Below, one piece after another: positions 1-5,395 of a stretch of DNA of 7,450 bases. Under the pieces are notes generated by a model. It was not told where the DNA came from, searched no databases, and saw only the letters and a list, made by a program, of their open reading frames with translations. A program made the translations under genes and the position numbers. The stretch is taken from NCBI GenBank assembly GCA_013331535.1, contig DUGF01000060.1:1-7450 (forward strand). The letters run 5' to 3'. The DNA is from Microcaldota archaeon (GTDB lineage: Archaea > Micrarchaeota > Micrarchaeia > Anstonellales > Bilamarchaeaceae). The stretch's first letter is position 1, and every line of letters begins with the position of its first letter.

Positions 1-846
1 AGTTTCTATTTCCTTAGGAGCTATGGTTTCCTTTGTTTTCTTGCTTGATATCTCCTCAGGCATACTGCTCGATGGTTTGTGCGGATATGCAATAATTTCA
101 ACTATCCCAGGAATTGTTTTTTTCTCTTTTAGAATATTTCTGATGTCCTCTACCAATTTTTGCCTGAGCTTTAAGTACTCGTCTTTTGAAAGCTGTAGAT
201 TCCCGATCAAATTACTTTTGTTTCTCTGGTTAAACGAGAACATGCAGTTGTTGCATCCTTCCAAATTCGCGACAAAATAACAGTCCGATGAATTATATGT
301 CCTGAATGCTTCAAAACATCTGGTATCCCTCCATACCTCGTGCCCTCGTATAATAAAATTATTTTCACCGCTTAGTCCTACCCCAAATACATATTCGCAT
401 TTACGCACTTGGTCTGAAAGTGCTACGTATTTGCATCCCTCATACACGTCCATTGATTTGTATACAAAAGAAGAATCCACGCACCGATTTGATTTTTGAA
501 CATATTTTGAATTGCCAAGGGTTATGCCCCCGGAATAATAAAGTTTCTCTCCAACTGCTTCCAGAATCGAATCAACATCCTTTATCGAATCTATATCAAG
601 TTTTACGCTCTTAAGTAATAGTTCGTACTCCTCAATCTCTTCATTTTCGATTATTTTTCCATTATCGCATATCTCAGAACCGGAAATTGTCACTGGTTTG
701 TCAGATATAACAGACTTTTTTTCATTAATATGTCCAATGTACCGGTAAAGGTAATCCTCAATTTGTTCCAAGTCGCCTATTTCGTCCCCCAACAGTATCC
801 TGCAAGCGCTTTTCCACGCGTTATTTATGCCGTCGTAAGTTGTCAT
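1..846 (-). CDS. Cys-rich family protein, paralogue 3 (3' end beyond window)
   Basis: Reading leftward from the ATG at 846, the frame stays open for 282 codons to the left edge, so the C-terminus is missing. The function is not known. Residues 9-38 (NNAWKSACRILLGDEIGDLE and following) match the start of the protein at 3070-2321, which fixes the start codon. The middle is variable. Residues 120-220 form a Cys/Ser/Asn/aromatic-rich segment ending in GCNNCMFSFNQRN...LIGNLQLSKDEY, the same ending as both paralogues (MFCFN...YAIxN). The Cys in that motif is Ser here. The pattern resembles the Cys-rich, solenoid-like proteins with a C-terminal 'YCIFNKQYSKEEY'-type motif known from small-genome bacteria and archaea (recognition from memory). 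Both paralogues end soon after this motif, but this one continues with a Ser/Lys/Glu/Pro-rich tail (from about residue 255). It lies 17 bases downstream of the HEPN gene and is probably co-transcribed with it. Confidence 0.85.
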   Translation of the reverse strand, partial: MTTYDGINNAWKSACRILLGDEIGDLEQIEDYLYRYIGHINEKKSVISDKPVTISGSEICDNGKIIENEEIEEYELLLKSVKLDIDSIKDVDSILEAVGEKLYYSGGITLGNSKYVQKSNRCVDSSFVYKSMDVYEGCKYVALSDQVRKCEYVFGVGLSGENNFIIRGHEVWRDTRCFEAFRTYNSSDCYFVANLEGCNNCMFSFNQRNKSNLIGNLQLSKDEYLKLRQKLVEDIRNILKEKKTIPGIVEIIAYPHKPSSSMPEEISSKKTKETIAPKEIET

Positions 847-863
847 GCACAAAACCAGTTCTA

Positions 864-1214
864 TTAGGCTTTTTTGAGTTCAGCTATAATTCGCTTAACA
901 ATAGGCTTTATTTTAACTAGGTCTTCCTTAATCGTCTTCCAGATTACTTTTTCATCAATGCCAAAATAGGCGTGTATTAGTATGTCACGTGTTCCAGCCA
1001 TTTCATTCCAAGGCATTTCTGGATAGCTCTTTTTTATGTGCTCGGGGATGTTTTTTGCAGCCTCGCCAATCACTTCAAGACTTCTGACAACTGCGTTTAT
1101 TGTTTTTCTATCCTCCAAAAATGAGCCAAAATCCATATCCACTGAAAAAGTTTCAATCTCCTCAATTGCATTTTGAATATCTTTCAAATAGTCGATATAG
1201 CTTCTTTTTATCAT
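864..1214 (-). CDS. hepT: HepT-like HEPN toxin (DUF86 family)
   Basis: The 116-residue all-helical protein is of typical HepT length. The family signature lies in [20 protein letters not shown] (residues 68-87): R76-x4-H81-x-Y83, the RX4HXY form of the HEPN RNase motif. In characterised HepT/MntA systems, HepT is an RNase toxin whose motif tyrosine (Y83 here) is AMPylated by the partner MntA, which neutralises it. The residue after the catalytic Arg is Asp where Asn is common. The start codon overlaps the stop of the MntA gene as ATGA (1214-1211), the classic coupled arrangement. Family assignment is strong; activity in this organism is inferred. Confidence 0.93.
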   Translation of the reverse strand: MIKRSYIDYLKDIQNAIEEIETFSVDMDFGSFLEDRKTINAVVRSLEVIGEAAKNIPEHIKKSYPEMPWNEMAGTRDILIHAYFGIDEKVIWKTIKEDLVKIKPIVKRIIAELKKA

Positions 1215-1504
1215 ATATACACAACTTCCTTTAGTATCTGCTTTCCAATGTTTGGTTTCAGGGAGTTTTTTGTGACCAAATCCACCTTTACCCCTAGCAA
1301 TTCCGTAAGACGAAGGCCCAAGGCAACAAACTTGAACAAGCCGGGGGTTTCACTGAAATCCACCAATATGTCAATATCGCTTTTTTTTCTCTGTTCTCCT
1401 CGTACGTATGAGCCGAATACCCCTATTTTTTTTACTTTGTAATCTTTCGCAAGCTCTTGTTTATGCTTTTCGATGAGTTCTATTTTTTTGTCCAATTCCG
1501 TCAT
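1211..1504 (-). CDS. mntA: MntA-like minimal nucleotidyltransferase antitoxin
   Basis: The 97-residue protein carries the minimal nucleotidyltransferase signature GS-x10-D-x-D: G31 S32 in [20 protein letters not shown], with D43 and D45 as metal ligands. A likely third acidic residue is D75 in VKVDLVT. Characterised MntA proteins transfer AMP to the HepT tyrosine and so act as the antitoxin. Here the gene directly precedes and overlaps the HepT-like gene by 4 bases. The ATG at 1504 is chosen because GGTGTAGGAA lies immediately upstream and a good TATA box lies at 1537-1544. The full set of motif residues argues for an active enzyme rather than a degenerate one. Confidence 0.93.
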   Translation of the reverse strand: MTELDKKIELIEKHKQELAKDYKVKKIGVFGSYVRGEQRKKSDIDILVDFSETPGLFKFVALGLRLTELLGVKVDLVTKNSLKPNIGKQILKEVVYI

Positions 1505-1536
1505 TTCCTACACCCATACTATTGTATCTTAGTCGA

Positions 1537-1544
1537 TATTTAAA
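1537..1544 (-). promoter_or_regulatory. Archaeal TATA box for mntA-hepT
   Basis: On the minus strand this reads TTTAAATA, a near-ideal archaeal TATA box, preceded by the purine-rich AAAAGC where a BRE would lie. Transcription usually starts about 26 bases from the box centre, here near 1514, giving a leader of about 10 bases (GGTGTAGGAA) before the ATG at 1504. The box overlaps the stop codon (TAA, 1542-1540) of the upstream gene. Function is inferred from sequence and spacing. Confidence 0.6.
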
Positions 1545-2307
1545 GCTTTTTCCAGCACCCCACATTGTAAATATCCAAATCCAATTTATGCGTTCTCTCA
1601 AGCTGTTCGAGCATATAATCTACGAGTATTGCCTTTACCTTGGTATATTCCTCGCGTCCCACCACAGTATTCGCAATCGCATACCTTAAATTCTTCTCAT
1701 TGAAGCAGAACATGCTCTCGCGTACGTTGTCGCAATTATGGCAGAACATCACATCCGCGCAATTCTTGGAGAAATCCACTTCAAATGACCTTATAATATC
1801 CCTCGAGTCATGAACATCGATTGAAAAATTGCAGTTGAAGCATTTTGAAATCCCGAACGCGTGCTCGCAGTGGTCTGAAAAAAACGAGTATGCAATGTGT
1901 TTGGAATAAAAGCAATCAACGATCTTATACGCATTTACCAGATTCTTGTAGATCGAAGAGCTTTCCACATCCAGGTTTGTTCCTTCTTCAAATTCGATTA
2001 TGAATGTTGCCAGTGTCGGCATTTTCTTTGATATTGACGCGAGCGTATCCGCTTCTTCTATCGGGATATTCAGTGCACTTAATTGCATGAACGAGCCCAA
2101 ATCCGCAACCCTGTCATCGGGTATGAATCTGAACATTCCGTACGTTGGGACATAAACATTTTTTTTGCTGGTGGATGAGCCTCGTAATCTCCCTTTCGTA
2201 ACCCTTGTGGTAAGCCATTCCTCGTAATTATCCAGCCCGCTAAGTGCCTTTCCGAATATCATTTTTGTCGTATCCTGAAATGCCTTTTCTATGCCTTTGC
2301 CAGTCAT
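1540..2307 (-). CDS. Cys-rich family protein, paralogue 2
   Basis: A 255-residue protein of unknown function and the most diverged of the three paralogues. The N-terminus (IEKAFQDTTKMIFGKALSGL, residues 6-25, then NYEEWL) matches the AWKS.C.ILLG.EIGDL...YE..L block of the others without its Trp and Cys. Residues 110-200 are rich in Cys, Ser, Asn and aromatics, with C132, C147, C156, C159, C183, C189, C192 and C201. The segment ends in NVRESMFCFNEKNLRYAIAN, followed by a Glu/Lys helix (about 217-240). There is no signal peptide or membrane segment. The regular spacing of CxxC and SxxC-like elements suggests a solenoid or metal-binding fold; neither is shown. It lies 13 bases downstream of paralogue 1, whose end supplies the GCGTGATG that may act as a ribosome site. 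Its stop codon lies inside the next TATA box. Confidence 0.85.
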   Translation of the reverse strand: MTGKGIEKAFQDTTKMIFGKALSGLDNYEEWLTTRVTKGRLRGSSTSKKNVYVPTYGMFRFIPDDRVADLGSFMQLSALNIPIEEADTLASISKKMPTLATFIIEFEEGTNLDVESSSIYKNLVNAYKIVDCFYSKHIAYSFFSDHCEHAFGISKCFNCNFSIDVHDSRDIIRSFEVDFSKNCADVMFCHNCDNVRESMFCFNEKNLRYAIANTVVGREEYTKVKAILVDYMLEQLERTHKLDLDIYNVGCWKKL

Positions 2308-2320
2308 TCATTCATCACGC

Positions 2321-3070
2321 TCATCGGACCTTTCCTGTTGCAACCTCTATCAGGGAAGGGACGGTTTTTTTCTTTTTCAATTCATCCACAATCTCATTCA
2401 GCAGCTTTTCCTTTAGTGCAAGGTATTTTCCTTTTTCAAGCTGATTATTTCCTATAGCATATCTTGTTGAGCGCCGGTTGAAGCAGAACATGACTTCCTG
2501 GCAGCCATTACAATTGTACGAATAGTATGCATCCGAAGTGTTCATAGAAAGTGTGCTTTCAAACTGCCTGTTTGCATATTCCATTTCCGAAGAGTTAATG
2601 CAGAAATTATTGTCAGTGCACCAGCAGCATCCGAACATATATTTGTCATTTTTTTGCATCTGGCAGTATGCGATATATTCGGATGTATATACGTCGAGCG
2701 AATCAATAACAAAAAAGGCATCCGAACAATTTTCAGAGCCAGCAACATCCTGGATTTTTCCGCCAAGTTTGTTGCCTGCGTACTGGATTCGTTCCGAAGC
2801 GGCATTAATCAGCGAGTCAATATCCTTTATTTCATCTGCACCGAGCGGCTCAACTTTCATCTGTTCAATTTCGTCCATGGAGACGAATTTCGCATTCTGG
2901 CAGTATGGTGCCCCGTAATAAACGTCCTTACTGCTTATCAAGGATTTATTCTTGCGTACTGGTTCAATATACCTTTTGAGGAACTGTTCGTAATCTTTGA
3001 GGTCTCCGATTTCCGAGCCCAATATGATTTTGCACGTGCTTTTCCAAGCGTCGTTTATGTTGTTTGCCAT
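2321..3070 (-). CDS. Cys-rich family protein, paralogue 1
   Basis: A 249-residue protein of unknown function with 11 cysteines. It has three parts. Residues 1-36 form a helical block (NINDAWKSTCKIILGSEIGD) shared with the protein starting at 846. Residues 37-110 are variable, with a helix at about 83-100. Residues 111-210 are Cys/Asn/Ser/Tyr-rich, including GCCWC (147-151), C157, and NCNGCQEVMFCFN (186-198) followed by RYAIGN. A charged C-terminal helix (about 211-236) ends in a KKKK patch. The C-terminal motif resembles the 'C..CF...NKxYCIFNKQY' motif of Cys-rich proteins in small-genome bacteria and archaea (recalled, not searched). AGAGGA six bases before the ATG at 3070 supports the start. 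It follows the nucleotidyltransferase gene after 45 bases with no clear TATA box, suggesting co-transcription. Confidence 0.87.
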   Translation of the reverse strand: MANNINDAWKSTCKIILGSEIGDLKDYEQFLKRYIEPVRKNKSLISSKDVYYGAPYCQNAKFVSMDEIEQMKVEPLGADEIKDIDSLINAASERIQYAGNKLGGKIQDVAGSENCSDAFFVIDSLDVYTSEYIAYCQMQKNDKYMFGCCWCTDNNFCINSSEMEYANRQFESTLSMNTSDAYYSYNCNGCQEVMFCFNRRSTRYAIGNNQLEKGKYLALKEKLLNEIVDELKKKKTVPSLIEVATGKVR

Positions 3071-3076
3071 ATTATT

Positions 3077-3082
3077 TCCTCT
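3077..3082 (-). promoter_or_regulatory. Shine-Dalgarno for paralogue 1
   Basis: AGAGGA on the minus strand lies six bases before the ATG at 3070. Together with the missing TATA box in the 45-base gap, it points to translation from a longer mRNA that starts upstream. Confidence 0.6.
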
Positions 3083-3115
3083 TTCCAGTCAAATTGTAGA
3101 TGCCCACCCAGTCCT

Positions 3116-3751
3116 TTATCCTTTTTCGACACTCCTTTTTAATTTTTTAAGTATTGGGACATCTAATTTATACAGTTTATTGAATTCCTCAAGACGCCGA
3201 ACAAATAATTCTTTTAATTCGGTTGATAGTTTTTGAGAGTTGAGTTCGTTTTCAATGATATTCCATAGAAGCCCCGAATGAATAATCTGCATATCTGGGA
3301 GATCCCGTTTCCTTCCTTCGCTTGCGAGCCCCTTAAACAGGAAAATATCTTCCTTTGAGATAAGGTAAACTGTAAGATTACCGCATTTCTTGTATACCTC
3401 TGCTCTTTTGATCATTGATTTTGATAAGATTAGTTTTCCTATTATCTGTTTTACAAATAAATCCAGGTGAAATTCATCTTTATTTTCGTACATTTTTGTC
3501 GCTTTAAGATTTGCATGTTCGAATTTTATAGGAAACGGCTCGTGATACCCAGCACCAAAAAGTGCATCGCAGAATACGGTATAGTCTGCCTCATTTTTGA
3601 AAACAATGTCAACGTCTTTTGTAAACTCTTTTAAATGTCGAAATGACATTGCGCATCCGCCAATAAGATAAATATCTAACGATTTTTTTACCCGAACCCC
3701 GATTTTATTAAGTTCGGCATCTATATAGCCTGCATCGAATTGTTTATCCAT
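3116..3751 (-). CDS. Nucleotidyltransferase (AbiEii/DUF6036-like)
   Basis: A 211-residue protein with a nucleotidyltransferase-fold signature near the N-terminus: IYLIGGCAMSFRHLKEFTKD (27-46), giving G31 G32, then T44-x-D46-x-D48. D97 in FHLDLF is a likely third metal ligand. The later segment SKEDIFLFKGLASEGRKRDL (132-151) resembles the conserved Lys/Arg-rich part of AbiEii-type and DUF6036-type proteins. Such enzymes are often toxins; some modify tRNA or use NTPs, but no substrate can be read from this sequence. The gene overlaps the winged-helix gene by 8 bases (ATGGATAA), the tight coupling expected of a regulator/antitoxin plus nucleotidyltransferase pair such as AbiEi-AbiEii. AGAGGG six bases upstream of the ATG fixes the start. 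Fold is confident; the toxin role is inferred. Confidence 0.85.
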   Translation of the reverse strand: MDKQFDAGYIDAELNKIGVRVKKSLDIYLIGGCAMSFRHLKEFTKDVDIVFKNEADYTVFCDALFGAGYHEPFPIKFEHANLKATKMYENKDEFHLDLFVKQIIGKLILSKSMIKRAEVYKKCGNLTVYLISKEDIFLFKGLASEGRKRDLPDMQIIHSGLLWNIIENELNSQKLSTELKELFVRRLEEFNKLYKLDVPILKKLKRSVEKG

Positions 3752-4721
3752 CGGATACCCTCTTTATCATTTGATGATCTCTAACCATCGAAGTTACTTC
3801 ATCCCAACTCGGAAAACCTGCTTGTGATCTTTGGCCCTTTGTTTCTATAAAATCAATCAGGTTTGAGATAAATTTATCTGAAATACCAAATCGATTCCCC
3901 TTTTTTAATAACTTGTGATAGTCAAAAGGGTGTTTGATAAGTAATGCACAAACATACATGATACTTCGAGTATCGTTATACACTGCAAGCATGTGTATTG
4001 CAACATCGATTATTTTTGGTTTAATATTTGAATAATAATATCTTCCTGCACCTATTAATTTTATCCCATACCCGCTTAAGATGCTATAGGCAGTTGGCCA
4101 ATAGGACGTAGGCGTATTCTCTTTTTCAGTTATGAATATGCATTCTGCGTTTTCTGGATTATCGAAAGAGATTCTGGCGCCGATGATTCCGTTTAATTCA
4201 TGTTCTGCTTCTGCCACATAAATTTCGGTAAGGATTTCACTACAAAATCTTAATGCCTCTTTGGCTTCCTTTCTTGTAGAATACCAACCTTTTGAAGGCT
4301 GATACACAATTCCCAAACTGCTCAATTTTTTGAGAATTCTTCGCGTAGTAATTCCAGGTAATTTAATATCACTTATCCCGAAATAAATTGATTTTTTTTG
4401 ATAAAATCTTGCAGCAACGTACCACTGGAGATATGCCAGAATATTGGGTATTTTACTGGTTAAGATGTCTTCTAACTTTAGGCTAGGGAGTTTCTCCTTG
4501 ACTTTAGAAAAACCGAGAAAATGGGCATATGATCCATTCAATTGTTTTGTTCTTCCTATACGTGAGACTGTGATTAGCCTATATTTTTCTAATTTTTTGA
4601 TATAGATGCCTAAATTATTTTTCTTTATGTTCAGTTGCTTTGCTAGTTCGGTTAAAGTAATCCTTTCCCTGTGTTCGATCAGGAATGCAAGAACCCTTGC
4701 GTCTGTTTTACTCAGATTCAT
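3744..4721 (-). CDS. Winged-helix protein paired with the nucleotidyltransferase (AbiEi-like role)
   Basis: A 325-residue protein. Residues 4-58 form a winged helix-turn-helix: KTDARVLAFLIEHRERITLT, then ELAKQLNIKKNNLGIYIKKL as the turn and recognition helix, and YRLITVSRIGRTKQ as the wing. A second, weaker helix-turn-helix-like part lies at about 112-148 (SDIKLPGITTRRILKKLSSL then GIVYQ). Residues 160-295 form a mixed domain I do not recognise. There is no signal or membrane segment, so it probably acts on DNA in the cytoplasm. Its 8-base overlap with the nucleotidyltransferase gene suggests the antitoxin or repressor half of a two-gene module, as AbiEi is for AbiEii. It is the first gene of the seven-gene run. 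The ATG at 4721 has no Shine-Dalgarno but lies about 30 bases from a TATA box centre, fitting an almost leaderless mRNA. Confidence 0.85.
   Translation of the reverse strand: MNLSKTDARVLAFLIEHRERITLTELAKQLNIKKNNLGIYIKKLEKYRLITVSRIGRTKQLNGSYAHFLGFSKVKEKLPSLKLEDILTSKIPNILAYLQWYVAARFYQKKSIYFGISDIKLPGITTRRILKKLSSLGIVYQPSKGWYSTRKEAKEALRFCSEILTEIYVAEAEHELNGIIGARISFDNPENAECIFITEKENTPTSYWPTAYSILSGYGIKLIGAGRYYYSNIKPKIIDVAIHMLAVYNDTRSIMYVCALLIKHPFDYHKLLKKGNRFGISDKFISNLIDFIETKGQRSQAGFPSWDEVTSMVRDHQMIKRVSDG
3758..3763 (-). promoter_or_regulatory. Shine-Dalgarno for the nucleotidyltransferase
   Basis: AGAGGG on the minus strand, inside the last codons of the winged-helix gene, lies six bases before the ATG at 3751. 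It supports coupled translation of the overlapping pair. Confidence 0.6.
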
Positions 4722-4746
4722 ATTATCAAATATTATGACTATTCAG

Positions 4747-4754
4747 AATATAAA
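4747..4754 (-). promoter_or_regulatory. Archaeal TATA box for the winged-helix gene
   Basis: On the minus strand this reads TTTATATT. Its centre is about 30 bases from the ATG at 4721, placing the expected transcription start near 4724 and leaving almost no leader. The intervening bases (AATATTTGATAAT before ATG) contain no Shine-Dalgarno. This is the likely main promoter of the minus-strand gene run; autoregulation by the winged-helix protein would be expected but no operator repeat is obvious. Confidence 0.6.
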
Positions 4755-4790
4755 GATATGTTTTTTGATAAAAAGAGCGTTGATGTGAAT

Positions 4791-4868
4791 TAACCGAGAG
4801 ACTTAACGAGCTCGCAAGCGAGTGCCCGCAATTCGCTCTGCCACGTTTCACCGATTCTATCTCGGTTA
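4791..4868. repeat. Structured repeat unit B, closed by a 9-bp inverted repeat
   Basis: TAACCGAGA (4791-4799) is perfectly complementary to TCTCGGTTA (4860-4868) across 60 bases. Inside is the core at 4804-4838, beginning TAACGAGCTCGC and ending GCAATTCGCTC, which recurs at 4924-4956. GAGC (4808-4811) can pair with GCTC (4835-4838) to make an inner stem. The stretch is visibly richer in G+C than the AT-rich bases on either side. The strand is undetermined, and no tRNA T-arm or other known RNA signature is seen. It could be a structured RNA or a small non-coding repeat element. Confidence 0.55.
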
Positions 4869-4905
4869 CGCACTTGGATTGCAACTCCTTCGTCCTGCTG
4901 GGCTC

Positions 4906-4974
4906 GGACGGCAGTTGAATGCCTAACGAGCAACAGCGAGTGCCTGCAATCGGCTCGGAAGGTACGTGCCGTCC
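4906..4974. repeat. Structured repeat unit A, closed by an 8-bp inverted repeat
   Basis: GGACGGCA (4906-4913) pairs perfectly with TGCCGTCC (4967-4974) across 53 bases. The core (4924-4956, TAACGAGCAACAGCGAG to GGCTC) is an imperfect direct copy of the core at 4804-4838, with a 2-base gap and a few substitutions. Further pairing is possible: GCCT (4921-4924) with AGGT (4960-4963), then an AA/GA internal loop, then CGAGC (4927-4931) with GCTCG (4953-4957). The closing stem differs completely in sequence from that of unit B although both are perfect, which suggests the pairing itself is kept. A competing small hairpin, CGTCC (4891-4895) with GGACG (4906-4910), is also possible. Confidence 0.55.
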
Positions 4975-5051
4975 TCCACAGTCTTAATTTGCATTCGCCT
5001 GTCAGAATATCAATCCCTCACATATTAAAATGGTTTTTGAAGATACAAAAG

Positions 5052-5060
5052 ATTAAATAT
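5052..5060 (+). promoter_or_regulatory. Archaeal TATA box for the small secreted-type protein
   Basis: ATTAAATAT is preceded by the purine-rich ACAAAAG. Its centre lies about 26 bases before the ATG at 5082, so the transcript should begin at or next to the start codon. There is no Shine-Dalgarno (CTAATAATAAC before the ATG). Box and start codon support each other. Confidence 0.6.
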
Positions 5061-5081
5061 TCTTTTAACACTAATAATAAC

Positions 5082-5390
5082 ATGCGTGGCGGAAGATTAT
5101 TAGTATTTGCTGCTTTAACTGCTTCATTGGGCAGCGCATGCACTTCTCCAAGGGAGCAGATGCGCGAAAGGCCGCCGATAGTTGATGTTATGGCGAATGG
5201 GAAACTTAAAGGTGCAGTTCCTGTGCGGGTAGCCGATACCAGTGAAGGAAAGAAAGAACCTGCATCCGAATCAAAGCCGTGGAAGATAGGCGACGTTATA
5301 ATCCCGCCCGCGAGCCAGGGAAAGGGTTTTGAAATACCTGCCCCACAACCACATAACGCACCAAGAACACCAATTAAACCAAGGCTTTGA
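5082..5390 (+). CDS. Small protein with signal-peptide or lipoprotein-like N-terminus
   Basis: A 102-residue protein I do not recognise. The start is MRGGR followed by a hydrophobic run (LLVFAALTASLGSAC, residues 6-20), like a signal peptide. C20 could be a lipidation site, but the residues before it (GSA) are not a standard lipobox, which has Leu at -3. The rest is soluble, rich in Pro, Lys and Glu, with no Cys after C20, and probably partly disordered (e.g. EIPAPQPHNAPRTPIKPRL at the end). An in-frame ATG at 4989 would add 31 residues, but it lies upstream of the TATA box and would bury the signal segment, so 5082 is preferred. It ends 5 bases from the stop of the convergent TPR gene. Confidence 0.6.
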   Translation: MRGGRLLVFAALTASLGSACTSPREQMRERPPIVDVMANGKLKGAVPVRVADTSEGKKEPASESKPWKIGDVIIPPASQGKGFEIPAPQPHNAPRTPIKPRL

Positions 5391-5395
5391 TATTC

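Noticed and set aside
23..614. Plus-strand open frames of 85 and 64 codons
   Set aside because: They lie antisense to the Cys-rich gene that runs off the left edge. That gene is supported by alignment to two paralogues, whereas these frames show no domain or start signal.
2538..3142. Overlapping open frames of 87-162 codons on both strands
   Set aside because: They are shadows of the paralogue 1 gene, which has a good SD and clear paralogues; their translations have no recognisable features.
4811..4822. CTCGCAAGCGAG as a terminator hairpin
   Set aside because: The loop would be only two bases, no T-run follows, and no gene ends nearby.
4791..4868. A tRNA gene, suggested by the 9-bp terminal stem and about 78-base length
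   Set aside because: Neither strand has a T-arm with GGTTCRAANCC next to the acceptor-like stem, and there is no credible anticodon arm.
4906..4980. An archaeal H/ACA guide RNA, suggested by a hairpin followed by TCCACA
   Set aside because: The fold I can draw leaves only about 3 unpaired bases on the 3' side of the pocket, too few for target pairing. The ACA three bases after the stem may be chance, and the sister unit lacks an ACA. A covariance search and rRNA complementarity test would settle it.
4989..5081. An upstream in-frame ATG giving a 133-residue form of the small plus-strand protein
   Set aside because: It would start before the TATA box at 5052-5060 and would place the signal-like segment in the interior; the ATG at 5082 fits promoter spacing and signal position.
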